DNA of 64,000 nt, taken from contig NZ_JAPYKK010000016.1 of NCBI RefSeq assembly GCF_029623395.1, forward strand, positions 1 through 64,000, in the 5' to 3' direction. The notes beneath the pieces are model-generated. The model did not search any database. It was given only the letters and a program-made list of their open reading frames with translations, and was not told the DNA's origin. This stretch comes from Sphingomonas echinoides. GTDB taxonomy: Bacteria; Pseudomonadota; Alphaproteobacteria; Sphingomonadales; Sphingomonadaceae. Positions 55,025 through 63,378 of this stretch are shown here, one piece after another (the first letter of the stretch is position 1; each line of letters starts with the position of its first letter). A program made the translations under genes and the position numbers.

Positions 55025-55654
55025 TCAGCGATAAAAGATGTGATTGCCGATGGCGGCGACTTGCTGGCGATGCCAGCCCGGGGTGGCCTGGCGCGCATGG
55101 AAATACATCGCGCTCGATGCGGGGCTGTCCCAGCTGTCGGCAAGCGCAACGCGCGCGACCGCAACGGCGGTGCGATACTGGCGGTTCGACGGGATCGACG
55201 GAACATGACCGCCGCGAACGAACGAGAACTGGCCACGCTGGGTAACGACCGAGCAGACCGACTTGGGGAAGTTACCTGACTTGGTGCGGTTGAGAATGAC
55301 CTCAGCGACCGCCAGCTGGCCGCTGAGCGGCTCGCCCTTGGCTTCAAAATAGATCGCGCCGGCCATGCACTGCAGTTCGTCGCCCATGTCGTCGGGGACC
55401 GATTGTGCGGCTACCGCCGCGTCGAGCGTACCGTAAGCGACCGTATCGCCATCCTGGAGGGTATCGGCCTGTGCCGTATCGGGTTCGGTAATTTCCGCGT
55501 CCTGTACGACGCCGACTTCGGGAACCGTTGCAACGACCGGGGCGTTAATGGCCCGATCGAGTTGCTGAGCGAAGCCCGGCGTGCCCGCGCCGATGATGGC
55601 GGCTGCGGTAAGGATCATGGTCGCACAGGTGGCGACGCGGTTAGCAAACGACAT
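55025..55654 (-). CDS. SleB/CwlJ-family cell wall hydrolase
   Basis: 209 aa. The signal peptide is about residues 1-29 (ending GFAQ). A linker of about 60 residues precedes the C-terminal hydrolase domain: CMAGAIYFEAKGEPLSGQLAVAEVILNR (catalytic Glu), SVCSVVTQRGQFSF and the final GNHIFYR. Peptidoglycan hydrolase probably used in growth or remodelling. Single gene with a 155-bp upstream gap in which I see nothing else. Confidence 0.9.
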   Translation of the reverse strand: MSFANRVATCATMILTAAAIIGAGTPGFAQQLDRAINAPVVATVPEVGVVQDAEITEPDTAQADTLQDGDTVAYGTLDAAVAAQSVPDDMGDELQCMAGAIYFEAKGEPLSGQLAVAEVILNRTKSGNFPKSVCSVVTQRGQFSFVRGGHVPSIPSNRQYRTAVAVARVALADSWDSPASSAMYFHARQATPGWHRQQVAAIGNHIFYR

Positions 55655-55809
55655 TCAAACTACAAAAATGCGGTTGGTGCACGAAGACAGAGCGACCTTT
55701 CGATCGTCTCCTCCGGACAGCCCCCCGACTGCGTAACTCTACCGGATCGCACCCGGTGAAGCACAACGCTCAATCGATGGACCGCCTATTCAGGTCTGCA
55801 CCGGCCCGG

Positions 55810-56151
55810 TCAACCTGCCAGGATCGTTTCTGCGGCGAATCGTTCCGGCGACGCGATGTCCAGTTCGATCACCCACAAATCCGGATCGCGATCGCGCCGG
55901 CGCCGCCAATAGGACTCCCGCGCGACTCGATCGGACGTGTCCGACGGACCGGCAGGAATCAGCGCCGGAGTCCCGGTCGGCCCGAGCGCACGTTCCAGGA
56001 CCTTCGTATTTCCGGAATAATCGTTTAGGATCAATAAGATAGACCCGGACGACGGTTCGCCGCGTGCGCGCACCATGCCCATGCCGCCAGCATCGTTGAC
56101 GCGTTTGAGCAGCGCCGACACGATCAACCCGGTCGGCAACCCGTTACTCAT
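55810..56151 (-). CDS. DUF1491 family protein
   Basis: 113 aa. VSALLKRVNDAGGMGMVRARGEPSSGSILLILN and ESYWRRRRDRDPDLWVIELD are the DUF1491 hallmarks. No signal peptide, cytosolic. Function unknown. It starts within the stop of the thioesterase gene (4-bp overlap). Confidence 0.85.
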   Translation of the reverse strand: MSNGLPTGLIVSALLKRVNDAGGMGMVRARGEPSSGSILLILNDYSGNTKVLERALGPTGTPALIPAGPSDTSDRVARESYWRRRRDRDPDLWVIELDIASPERFAAETILAG

Positions 56152-56612
56152 GCGACCCGGTAGCCGGGGAGGGTAGCGAGCGGCATTTGCGAGCGCATGA
56201 ACGTGCCCGTGCCCCGCGCGGCCTCGTCGCCCTCCGCATCGATCAGTCGCGCCTCTGCGACGAACACCCGGCGGTGCCCCGAAACCCAGCGTCCTTCCGC
56301 CACCACCGGTCCGGCGCGCAGCGGTTTGGTCAGCAACAGGTTGAACGCGGTCGTCAGCAGGAAGCGATCCGTCACCAGGCTGTTGGCCGCATAGAAGGCG
56401 GCGTCGTCGAGCATCTTGAAATAGCTCGTCCCGTGCGCCGCACCCCCGGCGTGGAACACATCGGGGTGGATCGTGAAGCGAATGCGCGCCACGCCCGCGG
56501 ACGGAATCTCCAGCACGGAGTCGAACAGGCGATTGATCGGCGCCGCGGCGTACAATTGCTCGAGCGCGCGGAAATGCGCCGCTTCGCCCGACAGTGCCGG
56601 ATCAGGCTGCAT
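56148..56612 (-). CDS. Hotdog-fold thioesterase (PaaI/DUF4442-like)
   Basis: 154 aa from the ATG at 56612 (a GTG at 56624 is possible). A hotdog helix is visible (HGTSYFKMLDDAAFYAANSLV), followed by the strands VVAEGRWVSGHRRVFVAEARLID and GTGTFMRS. Probably hydrolyses an acyl-CoA of unknown kind. It overlaps the ptsN end by 11 bp. Confidence 0.85.
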   Translation of the reverse strand: MQPDPALSGEAAHFRALEQLYAAAPINRLFDSVLEIPSAGVARIRFTIHPDVFHAGGAAHGTSYFKMLDDAAFYAANSLVTDRFLLTTAFNLLLTKPLRAGPVVAEGRWVSGHRRVFVAEARLIDAEGDEAARGTGTFMRSQMPLATLPGYRVA

Positions 56613-57069
56613 CGCGCGCTTCACCCGCCATCAGCAAGGCGACGAGGGCGTCGCGCGACCCTGCGCCACGTAACTTGTCGACAAAATTCGCGTCGCGCAA
56701 CATGCGCGATACCCGTGCGAGCGCTTTGAGATGCTCGGCACCCGCATCGGTCGGCGACAACAGCATGACCACGATATCGACGGGGAGATCGTCCACCGCG
56801 GCGAAATCGATCGGATTGGTCAGCCGCGCAAACACCGCGACGACGCGGGGCAGGCCCGCGATCCGGCCATGCGGCGTCGCAACCCCCCGACCGAACCCGG
56901 TAGACCCCAGTTTCTCACGCCCCACGAGCGCTTCCGCCGCCGCCGCGGCATCGACTCCATAGAGTTTCGCGGCAACCGCGGCGAGGCGCTGAAACAGCAT
57001 TTTGCGCGTGCCCGCGGATTCGCGTTCGAGCACCGCGTCGGCGCTCAGAAGGTCGTGCAAGTCAGTCAT
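56602..57069 (-). CDS. ptsN: PTS IIA-like nitrogen regulatory protein
   Basis: 155 aa from the ATG at 57069 (AGGA before it). GRGVATPHGRI contains the phospho-accepting His, and VVMLLSPTDAGAEHLKALARVSRML is the EIIA-Ntr signature. Output of the PTS-Ntr phosphorelay, regulating K+ transport, stringent and nitrogen responses. 84 bp downstream of hpf; rpoN, a common neighbour elsewhere, is not here. Confidence 0.94.
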   Translation of the reverse strand: MTDLHDLLSADAVLERESAGTRKMLFQRLAAVAAKLYGVDAAAAAEALVGREKLGSTGFGRGVATPHGRIAGLPRVVAVFARLTNPIDFAAVDDLPVDIVVMLLSPTDAGAEHLKALARVSRMLRDANFVDKLRGAGSRDALVALLMAGEARDAA

Positions 57070-57153
57070 CGCAATCCTTGAGCCCGCGTCAAGCACGGGT
57101 GCTTGCGCGGGCCCATAGCGCCGATCACGGATCGGCGAAAGCGGAGCGAAACA

Positions 57154-57744
57154 TTACGACACGCGCTGCGGCTCCACCCAGCCGATCGTCCCGTCGCCAC
57201 GGCGGTACACCATGTTGTACGTGCCCGACCCCGAATTGCGGAACAACAGCGCCGTGGTGTTGCGCAAATCGAGCATCATCACCGCATCGGAGACCGACGC
57301 GTCGGGAATGTCGACCCGCGTTTCGGCGATGATCAGCGGGTAATCCTCGGCTTCCTCTTCGGTCACATGTTCCTGGAACAGCGTGTAGCCCGCGTCGCTG
57401 GCGGCGATATCGGCGGCTTCGGTCGCTGCGCTGGTGGCAGCGGCGCTGCGATCCTTCAGGCGGCGCATGTAGCGGCGGAGCTGCTTCTCGATCTTCGTTG
57501 CGGCCTGGTCGAACGCGGCATGCGCATCGGCCGCGTCGCCGCTGGCCTTGAGGATCAACCCCTGCATGACGTGACAGACGATGTCGCAGGTAAAGCGGTT
57601 GTCGTGCGGCCCCTTGCCCAGGGTGACCTGCGCCGAGATCGTGCGCGCGAAATATTTCGTCGCTATGCCCTGGAGTCGCTCGTCGACATGGGTCCTGAGC
57701 GCGTCGCCCGTTTCGACCTGGTGGCCGGAAACCCGAATATCCAT
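57154..57744 (-). CDS. hpf: Long-form ribosome hibernation promoting factor
   Basis: 196 aa from the ATG at 57744; GGAG is 8 nt from this ATG but only 2 nt from an alternative GTG at 57750, so the ATG is chosen. N-terminal HPF domain: MDIRVSGHQVETGDALRTHVDERL, then AAFDQAATKIEKQLRRYMRRLKD. A linker follows, then the C-terminal dimerisation domain (DASVSDAVMMLDLRNTTALLFRN...GWVE). It dimerises 70S ribosomes into 100S particles in stationary phase. Confidence 0.95.
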   Translation of the reverse strand: MDIRVSGHQVETGDALRTHVDERLQGIATKYFARTISAQVTLGKGPHDNRFTCDIVCHVMQGLILKASGDAADAHAAFDQAATKIEKQLRRYMRRLKDRSAAATSAATEAADIAASDAGYTLFQEHVTEEEAEDYPLIIAETRVDIPDASVSDAVMMLDLRNTTALLFRNSGSGTYNMVYRRGDGTIGWVEPQRVS

Positions 57745-57841
57745 GAGCACTTCTCCATACTGTTTCGCCAGACCCCGCTTTTCGGGTGTTCCGGCTGGTA
57801 GATGACGTCTGTCGGACGCCTCGACCCCCCAATAGGTTGAA

Positions 57842-58531
57842 TCAGTTCGCGGTCTCGCCTCCCCATAGAGGATTGACCACAGACTTCATAAACGCTGCGT
57901 GCCGAACACGATCCGCCTCCGGCACCGAAAAACTGCGCGCGGGGCGAACCTTGGACGGAATCGCGTGAGTCACCGCCTGCGCACTCGCGACCGGCGCGCT
58001 GATCAAACCGAGCCCGATCTGCCGCCCGCCGGTCAGCTCGACATAGACTTGCGCGAGCAATTGCGCGTCGAGCAAGGCACCGTGCAGCGTCCGATGGCTG
58101 CGGTCGATGCCATAGCGACTGCACAAGGCGTCGAGGTTGTGCTTGGCCCCGGGATGCCGCGTCCGCGCCATCGCGACGGTATCGATCATCCGATCCATCG
58201 CAATCGCCGCGCGACTGCACCGCGTCAGCTCGCCGTTGAGGAAGCTGAAATCGAAGCTGGCATTGTGCGCGACCAACGGACTGTCGCCGAGGAAGTCCAG
58301 CAGCGCCTCCGCGCCGTGGTGGAACAGCGGCTTGTCCGCCAGGAAGGCGTCGCTCAGGCCGTGGACGCGTTGCGCCTCGGGCGGCATCGCGCGTTCGGGG
58401 TGGAAATAGGCGTGGAAGGTACGGCCGGTCTCGACCTTGTTGATCATCTCGACGCATCCGATTTCGACCATGCGGTCGCCATCCGCAAAACTGAACCCCG
58501 TGGTCTCGGTGTCGAAGATGATCTCTCTCAT
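57842..58531 (-). CDS. dnaQ: DNA polymerase III subunit epsilon
   Basis: 229 aa from the ATG at 58531. Exonuclease motifs: FDTETTGF (ExoI), [13 protein letters not shown] (ExoII) and [14 protein letters not shown] (ExoIII epsilon, with the His). The 3'-5' proofreading subunit. Last gene of the ppsR-maf-aroE-coaE-dnaQ series leading away from the origin; starts 5 bp after coaE. Confidence 0.95.
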   Translation of the reverse strand: MREIIFDTETTGFSFADGDRMVEIGCVEMINKVETGRTFHAYFHPERAMPPEAQRVHGLSDAFLADKPLFHHGAEALLDFLGDSPLVAHNASFDFSFLNGELTRCSRAAIAMDRMIDTVAMARTRHPGAKHNLDALCSRYGIDRSHRTLHGALLDAQLLAQVYVELTGGRQIGLGLISAPVASAQAVTHAIPSKVRPARSFSVPEADRVRHAAFMKSVVNPLWGGETAN

Positions 58532-58535
58532 AGAC

Positions 58536-59135
58536 TCAGGATAGTGGGGTTTTGCGGGCCGTGAGGCAAGCGATGATCCGCCGCACCGCGTCACGTGTCG
58601 TATCCAGCGAACCCCCTGTCGGAACGACATAATCCGCCCGCGCGGTCTTTTCGGGATCGGGGAGTTGACGGGCAAGGATGGCTTCCAGCTTGTCCGGAGT
58701 CATCCCGGCACGCGCGAGAACGCGCGCGCGCTGCACCGAGTCGGGTGCGGAGGCGACGACGACCACGTCGACTCGCGACTCGCCCCCGGTTTCGAACAGC
58801 AGGGGAATGTCGAACACGACCAACGGAGCGGTGGCATGCGCAGCAAGGAACGCCGCGCGCTCCGCCTGCACCGCGGGGTGGACGATCGCTTCCAGCCGCG
58901 CGAGCGCCGTAGCATTGCCAAGCACCATCGGGCCGAGTTTGGCGCGATCCACCCCACCCGCGCCGGTCGCGCCGGGAAAGGCGGCTTCGATCGCCGAAAT
59001 CACCGTCGCGTCGGACGCCTGCAACCGGTGGACCGCGGCGTCGGCATCGAACACGGGCACGCCTTCGTCCGCGAACATCGCCGCGACGGTCGATTTGCCC
59101 ATCCCGATCGAACCCGTCAGGCCGATCGTGATCAT
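58536..59135 (-). CDS. coaE: Dephospho-CoA kinase
   Basis: 199 aa. The P-loop is [11 protein letters not shown] near the N-terminus; DADAAVHRL and [10 protein letters not shown] (substrate loop) are characteristic. Last step of coenzyme A synthesis. Overlaps the aroE stop by 4 bp. Confidence 0.95.
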   Translation of the reverse strand: MITIGLTGSIGMGKSTVAAMFADEGVPVFDADAAVHRLQASDATVISAIEAAFPGATGAGGVDRAKLGPMVLGNATALARLEAIVHPAVQAERAAFLAAHATAPLVVFDIPLLFETGGESRVDVVVVASAPDSVQRARVLARAGMTPDKLEAILARQLPDPEKTARADYVVPTGGSLDTTRDAVRRIIACLTARKTPLS

Positions 59136-59944
59136 GCCGTCAGCAACGCCCGCAGCCGGGTGTCGTGGTCTTCATCGCGCGGCGGCGCCACGCCGAAGAA
59201 CAGCTCGAACGCCAGCGCGGCCTGGCCGATCAGCATTTCGAGTCCATCGATCGTGTCGAGATCGCGCGCCCGCGCCACGGCCAGCAGCGGAGTCTCGAGC
59301 GGCGCATAGACGATGTCGTACACCAGCGCGTCCTGCGGAAGCGGATCCAGGTCGATCGTCAGCGGTGCCTGCCCCGTCATCCCCAGTGCGCTCGCGTTGA
59401 CGACCAGCGCGGCGGGCGGCAGTTGCGCGGTGAGCGGCAGCGCCTGGCCCTTCAACCCGAACGACGACAGCAACGCCGCCGCCTTCAGCACGTTGCGGTT
59501 GAGCATCGTGACCGGGCCGACCCCGAGCTTCGCCAGCGCGAACAGCACCGCGCGCGCGGCCCCCCCGGCGCCGATGACCACCACCGGCGCGCCAGTCAGG
59601 TCGAGCCCGTCGAGCGGCGCGTAAAAGCCCGCCGCATCGGTGTTGGTGCACAGGAACGCGCCGTCCTCGCCCCGGAACACGGTGTTCGCGGCGCCGATCG
59701 AGGAACGCACGTCGCCCGGATCGGCAATATGGTCGAACACCGCTTGCTTGTGCGGCAGCGTGACGTTGCAGCCGCGCCAGTCGGGGTCGGCGGTCCGCTC
59801 GGCAAAATAGGCCGCCAGCCCCTCGGGCGCGACATGATGCGCGCGGTAAGCGCCCTCCAGCTTGAGCGCATCTAGCCAGAAGCCGTGGATGATCGGCGAT
59901 TTCGAATGGGCGATCGGGTCGCCGATGACTTCTGCGTAGATCAT
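59132..59944 (-). CDS. aroE: Shikimate dehydrogenase
   Basis: 270 aa from the ATG at 59944; the longer open frame upstream lies opposite/within maf. [12 protein letters not shown] binds shikimate, NVTLPHK contains the catalytic Lys, NTDAAGF the Asp, and [10 protein letters not shown] the NADP loop; [12 protein letters not shown] closes the fold. Canonical AroE of the shikimate pathway, in contrast to the SdhL-type paralog at 9419-10240. Overlaps maf by 4 bp. Confidence 0.95.
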   Translation of the reverse strand: MIYAEVIGDPIAHSKSPIIHGFWLDALKLEGAYRAHHVAPEGLAAYFAERTADPDWRGCNVTLPHKQAVFDHIADPGDVRSSIGAANTVFRGEDGAFLCTNTDAAGFYAPLDGLDLTGAPVVVIGAGGAARAVLFALAKLGVGPVTMLNRNVLKAAALLSSFGLKGQALPLTAQLPPAALVVNASALGMTGQAPLTIDLDPLPQDALVYDIVYAPLETPLLAVARARDLDTIDGLEMLIGQAALAFELFFGVAPPRDEDHDTRLRALLTA

Positions 59945-60537
59945 GACGGCATCACTCCGCGAATGCGTAGATAATCGAGCACCTGCAGCAACGGCAGGCC
60001 GAGGACGGTGAACTGGCTCCCCTCGATCCGGGTGAACAGTTGCGCGCCGGGGCCCTCGATCCGGTAACACCCGACACACCCGGCGATTTCGGGCCATTCC
60101 TGGTCGAGATACGTCTCGATGAACGCCTCCGACAGCGGCCGCACGTGCATTTTCGCCCGATCGACCACGCGCCAGACCGGTCGACCCGCCTCCGCGATCA
60201 CCGCGGCGCTGACGAGATCGTGCCGTTTGCCCGAAAGCCGCATCAGATGCGCGCGCGCATTCTCGCGCGACACGGGCTTGTCGAGCATCGACCCGTCGTC
60301 GAGCACGACGACGGAATCGCACCCCAGCACCAGCGCCTGCGGTTCCCGCGACGACACCTTGATCGCCTTCAGCTCGGCCAGCGCATCCGCCATGTCGCGC
60401 GGCGCAAGGCCTTCCGCGAGAAGCGTGGTCTTGACCGACTCTTCGTCGACGCTCGCCGAAACTGCGGTGAACGGGATCGCCGCTGCGGCGAGCATGGCGC
60501 GCCGCGACGCGCTTTGCGAGGCGAGGATCAGCTTCAC
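59941..60537 (-). CDS. maf: Maf-family nucleoside triphosphate pyrophosphatase
   Basis: 198 aa. LILASQSASRRAMLAAAAIPF is the family start, CDSVVVLDDGSMLDKP the acidic metal site, and AGCVGCYRIEGPGAQLFTRIEGSQFTVLGLPL the conserved C-terminal part. House-cleaning NTP pyrophosphatase. It overlaps ppsR by 4 bp; both are in the origin-proximal operon. Confidence 0.93.
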   Translation of the reverse strand: MKLILASQSASRRAMLAAAAIPFTAVSASVDEESVKTTLLAEGLAPRDMADALAELKAIKVSSREPQALVLGCDSVVVLDDGSMLDKPVSRENARAHLMRLSGKRHDLVSAAVIAEAGRPVWRVVDRAKMHVRPLSEAFIETYLDQEWPEIAGCVGCYRIEGPGAQLFTRIEGSQFTVLGLPLLQVLDYLRIRGVMPS

Positions 60538-61358
60538 AGGTCACTCCGGGGGATAAGGCCGCGTTCGCCGACCAGGGCGATAATGGCGGCGGCAGTTTCC
60601 TCGATCGAGCGGCGAGTCACGTCGATGACCGGCCAGCCGTTGTCCGCGAACATGCGCCGCGCATAGGCGACTTCGCGCGTCACCGCTTCCTGGTCGACAT
60701 AGGCGGTTTCGGTCTTCTGGTTGAGCGACAGCAGGCGGTTGCGGCGGACCTGGATCAGCCGATCCGCACTCGTCGTCAGCCCGACGACGATCGGATGCTT
60801 GAGCGTATACAGGCTTGGCGGCGGGGGGCTTTCGACCACGATCGGGATGTTGGCGGTCTTGAACCCGCGGTTCGCGAGATAGATCGACGTCGGGGTCTTG
60901 GACGAGCGCGAAACGCCCGCAAGCACGATGTCCGCTTCCTCCCAATCCTCGGCGAGGATTCCGTCGTCATGCGCGATCGTGAACTGAATCGCGTCGACCC
61001 GCGCGAAATAGGCGGCGTCGAGGACGTGCTGCCGCCCCGGACGCGCCTTCGCCGCTTGTCCCAACAGCCCCGATAGCGCCCCCGTCACGCCATCCAACGG
61101 CGCAACCGCGGGCAATCCGAGCGCGCGACAGCGGGTTTCGAGCGTCTTGCGGGTCGCACTGTTCACCAGGGTGAACAGCACCAGACCCGGATTCTGCGAA
61201 ATCTCCTGGAGGATCCGCTCGAGATGCGCCTCGGTGCGCACCATCGGCCAGAAGTGCCGGATCGTCTCGACGTCGTCATATTGCGCGAGCGCCGCCTTGG
61301 CGATGTTCTCGAGCGTCTCGCCGGTCGAATCCGACAGCAAGTGGAGATGGAGCCGCAT
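60534..61358 (-). CDS. ppsR: Pyruvate, water/phosphate dikinase regulatory protein (DUF299)
   Basis: 274 aa from the ATG at 61358; the frame is open to 61469 but this would run through DnaA boxes. LHLLSDSTGETLENIAKAAL is the family start, GVSRSSKTPTSIYLANRG the P-loop-like nucleotide site. A bifunctional ADP-dependent kinase / phosphorylase that switches PEP synthase or PPDK. First gene leftward of the predicted origin. Confidence 0.92.
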   Translation of the reverse strand: MRLHLHLLSDSTGETLENIAKAALAQYDDVETIRHFWPMVRTEAHLERILQEISQNPGLVLFTLVNSATRKTLETRCRALGLPAVAPLDGVTGALSGLLGQAAKARPGRQHVLDAAYFARVDAIQFTIAHDDGILAEDWEEADIVLAGVSRSSKTPTSIYLANRGFKTANIPIVVESPPPPSLYTLKHPIVVGLTTSADRLIQVRRNRLLSLNQKTETAYVDQEAVTREVAYARRMFADNGWPVIDVTRRSIEETAAAIIALVGERGLIPRSDL

Positions 61359-61381
61359 CAGCCGCGTCCCTTGGAAAGGCC

Positions 61382-61390
61382 TGTGGATAA
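61382..61390 (-). promoter_or_regulatory. DnaA box, perfect
   Basis: TGTGGATAA, the reverse complement of TTATCCACA. It is followed 2 bp later by TGGGGATAA (61393-61401), a one-mismatch box in the same orientation. Confidence 0.85.
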
Positions 61391-61459
61391 CATGGGGATA
61401 ACCGCTAGCGTAACTTCTAGGCCGCGCAAACCCGCCGCGAACGGTGGAAAACGCCGGAG

Positions 61460-61468
61460 TTTTCCACA
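61460..61468 (+). promoter_or_regulatory. DnaA box, one mismatch
   Basis: TTTTCCACA, differing from TTATCCACA only at the third base; same orientation as the perfect box 22 bp downstream. Confidence 0.65.
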
Positions 61469-61490
61469 ATCGCGTGCACAGCCACCGGAT

Positions 61491-61499
61491 TTATCCACA
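61491..61499 (+). promoter_or_regulatory. DnaA box, perfect
   Basis: TTATCCACA exactly, in opposite orientation to the perfect box at 61382-61390, about 110 bp apart. Confidence 0.88.
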
Positions 61500-61698
61500 G
61501 CCTGTGAATCATGGGGATGGAATCGCCGATCGTCTCGCTGAATCGGTCGCGCGATTCAGCCCGGCCTGTTGGCATTTCCGGGACAAATGCCTAAGCCCCG
61601 ACTCTCACCGACCAACAACTCTTATTACCTCCTAAGAATCTAGACTCTTATTGAAGAGGGGATCCGCGATCCTTCCCGAACCGACTCTCGCCGGGCCA

Positions 61699-62730
61699 AT
61701 GTCCGAGGCGCCGTTCAAGCCGTTGCTCGCGACCCTCAAGGGTCAGCGCCAGGCCATCCCGCCGATCTGGCTGATGCGGCAGGCCGGGCGATATTTGCCC
61801 GAATACAGGGCGTTACGCGCAGAAAAGGGCGGGTTCCTCGCGCTGGTCAACGACAGCGCAGCGGCGGCCGAAGTCACGATCCAGCCGATCCGCCGCTTCG
61901 GATTCGATGGCGCGATCCTGTTTTCGGACATCCTGATGGTCCCCGCCGCGCTTGGGCAGGGACTCACCTTCGGGGTCGGCGAAGGCCCCGCTCTGACTCC
62001 ACCGCTGGTCGACCACGCTCTCTCATCGCTCGAACAGGCCCCAGAGCGGCTGGAGCCGGTCTATGAGACGGTCCGGCAGGTCGCCGCGATGCTGGGCAGC
62101 GAAACGACCTTCCTGGGCTTCGCAGGGAGCCCCTGGACCGTGTCGACCTATATGGTCGCGGGGAAGGGCAGCCGGGACCAGAGCGAGACCCGCCGGTTCG
62201 CCTACGCCGACCCCAAGGCATTCGGCGAAATCATCGACGCGATCGTCGCTTCGACCGTCGACTATCTGTCGAAACAGATCGTCGCAGGCGTCGAGGCGGT
62301 CCAGTTGTTCGACAGCTGGTCGGGCAGCCTCAGCCCCGCGCAATTCGAACGCTGGGTGATTGCGCCAAACGCCGCGATCGTCTCCGCCCTCCATGCGCGG
62401 CACCCGGGCGTGCCGGTGATTGGCTTTCCGAAGGGGGCCGGTGAGAAATTGCCGATCTATGCGCGCGAAACCGGGGTCGATGCGGTCGGTGTCGACGAGA
62501 CGATCAATCCGGAATGGGCCGCGGCCAATCTGCCCGAGGGCATGCCGGTGCAGGGCAATCTCGATCCGCTCGCGCTGATCGCCGGCGGACGCGATCTCGA
62601 ACGCGCGGCAACCCGCATTCTCGAGGCGTTCGCGGGCCGCCCGCACGTCTTCAACCTTGGGCACGGCATCCTGCAGGACACGCCGATCGCGCATGTCGAG
62701 CAGCTGCTCGCTTTCGTACGGACCGCATGA
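61699..62730 (+). CDS. hemE: Uroporphyrinogen decarboxylase
   Basis: 343 aa from the ATG at 61699, the usual length; a TTG at 61651 would add 16 residues inside the origin. PPIWLMRQAGRYLPEYR (catalytic region), GFAGSPWTVSTYMV, QLFDSWSG and GHGILQDTP are the family blocks. Converts uroporphyrinogen III to coproporphyrinogen III. Directly rightward of oriC, its position in many alphaproteobacteria. Overlaps hemJ by 4 bp. Confidence 0.96.
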   Translation: MSEAPFKPLLATLKGQRQAIPPIWLMRQAGRYLPEYRALRAEKGGFLALVNDSAAAAEVTIQPIRRFGFDGAILFSDILMVPAALGQGLTFGVGEGPALTPPLVDHALSSLEQAPERLEPVYETVRQVAAMLGSETTFLGFAGSPWTVSTYMVAGKGSRDQSETRRFAYADPKAFGEIIDAIVASTVDYLSKQIVAGVEAVQLFDSWSGSLSPAQFERWVIAPNAAIVSALHARHPGVPVIGFPKGAGEKLPIYARETGVDAVGVDETINPEWAAANLPEGMPVQGNLDPLALIAGGRDLERAATRILEAFAGRPHVFNLGHGILQDTPIAHVEQLLAFVRTA

Positions 62731-63188
62731 TGGCTGGAATGCTCGGCAACGCCTACCTCTGGGTCAAGGCGGCGCATCTGATCTTCGTAATCTTCTGGAT
62801 GGCGGGGCTGTTCATGCTCCCGCGCTATCTCGTCTATCATCAGGAAGCGCTGGCGGGCGCGGGGGGTGACGCCGCCTTGTGGGTCGAGCGCGAACACAAG
62901 ATCCGCACCATCATCCTGACCCCCGCGATGATCGTCGTCTGGGTGCTCGGATTGCTGCTCGCGGCGAATGCGGGGCTGTTTTCGGGCGGGGCAGGGCTCG
63001 GCTGGCTGCATCTCAAGCTGCTGCTGGTGGTGATCCTCACCGGATATCATGGCTGGGCCGTCGGTTACGCGCGCAAGCTCAAGGCGGGCAAGCCGACGCT
63101 AACCGGGCGCCGGCTGCGGATGATCAACGAAGTGCCGGCGGTGCTGGTGACCTTCATCGTGATCCTGGCGATCGTCCAGCCGTTCTGA
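62727..63188 (+). CDS. hemJ: Protoporphyrinogen oxidase HemJ
   Basis: 153 aa (the ATG at 62730 is an alternative). Four transmembrane helices; helix 1 carries KAAHLIFVIFWMAGLFMLPRY with the conserved His, and later HLKLLLVVILTGYHGW supplies more. Matches the HemJ/YhaH-type membrane protein that oxidises protoporphyrinogen IX. Coupling to hemE supports the heme role. Confidence 0.92.
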   Translation: MMAGMLGNAYLWVKAAHLIFVIFWMAGLFMLPRYLVYHQEALAGAGGDAALWVEREHKIRTIILTPAMIVVWVLGLLLAANAGLFSGGAGLGWLHLKLLLVVILTGYHGWAVGYARKLKAGKPTLTGRRLRMINEVPAVLVTFIVILAIVQPF

Positions 63189-63378
63189 CGCAAGCGCCGC
63201 TCAACGTAGCGCCCCAACGTCGCGCCTTGACGCCTTCCCGGGACGGTCGTATCTGGCGGCGGTATTGTAGTGCGACGGCTTCGCGCCGTTCGGCTACTGT
63301 ATCCTTCCTCAAGCATCGTCGCGTACCTTTCGCCGACTGAAGCTCCTCCCTCGCATCTTCATGCTCCGGACGCCCGAA

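Larger units (their letters stand above)
61359..61698. other. oriC: Predicted chromosomal replication origin (oriC)
   Basis: 340-bp intergenic region between divergent ppsR and hemE. It has perfect DnaA boxes at 61382-61390 (minus) and 61491-61499 (plus), and one-mismatch boxes at 61393-61401 (minus) and 61460-61468 (plus). An AT-richer stretch around 61605-61660 contains the direct repeat ACTCTTATT (61618-61626 and 61644-61652), a candidate unwinding element. Eight GANTC sites lie within 61506-61687. The Caulobacter origin is likewise beside hemE. No skew analysis was possible. Confidence 0.82.
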
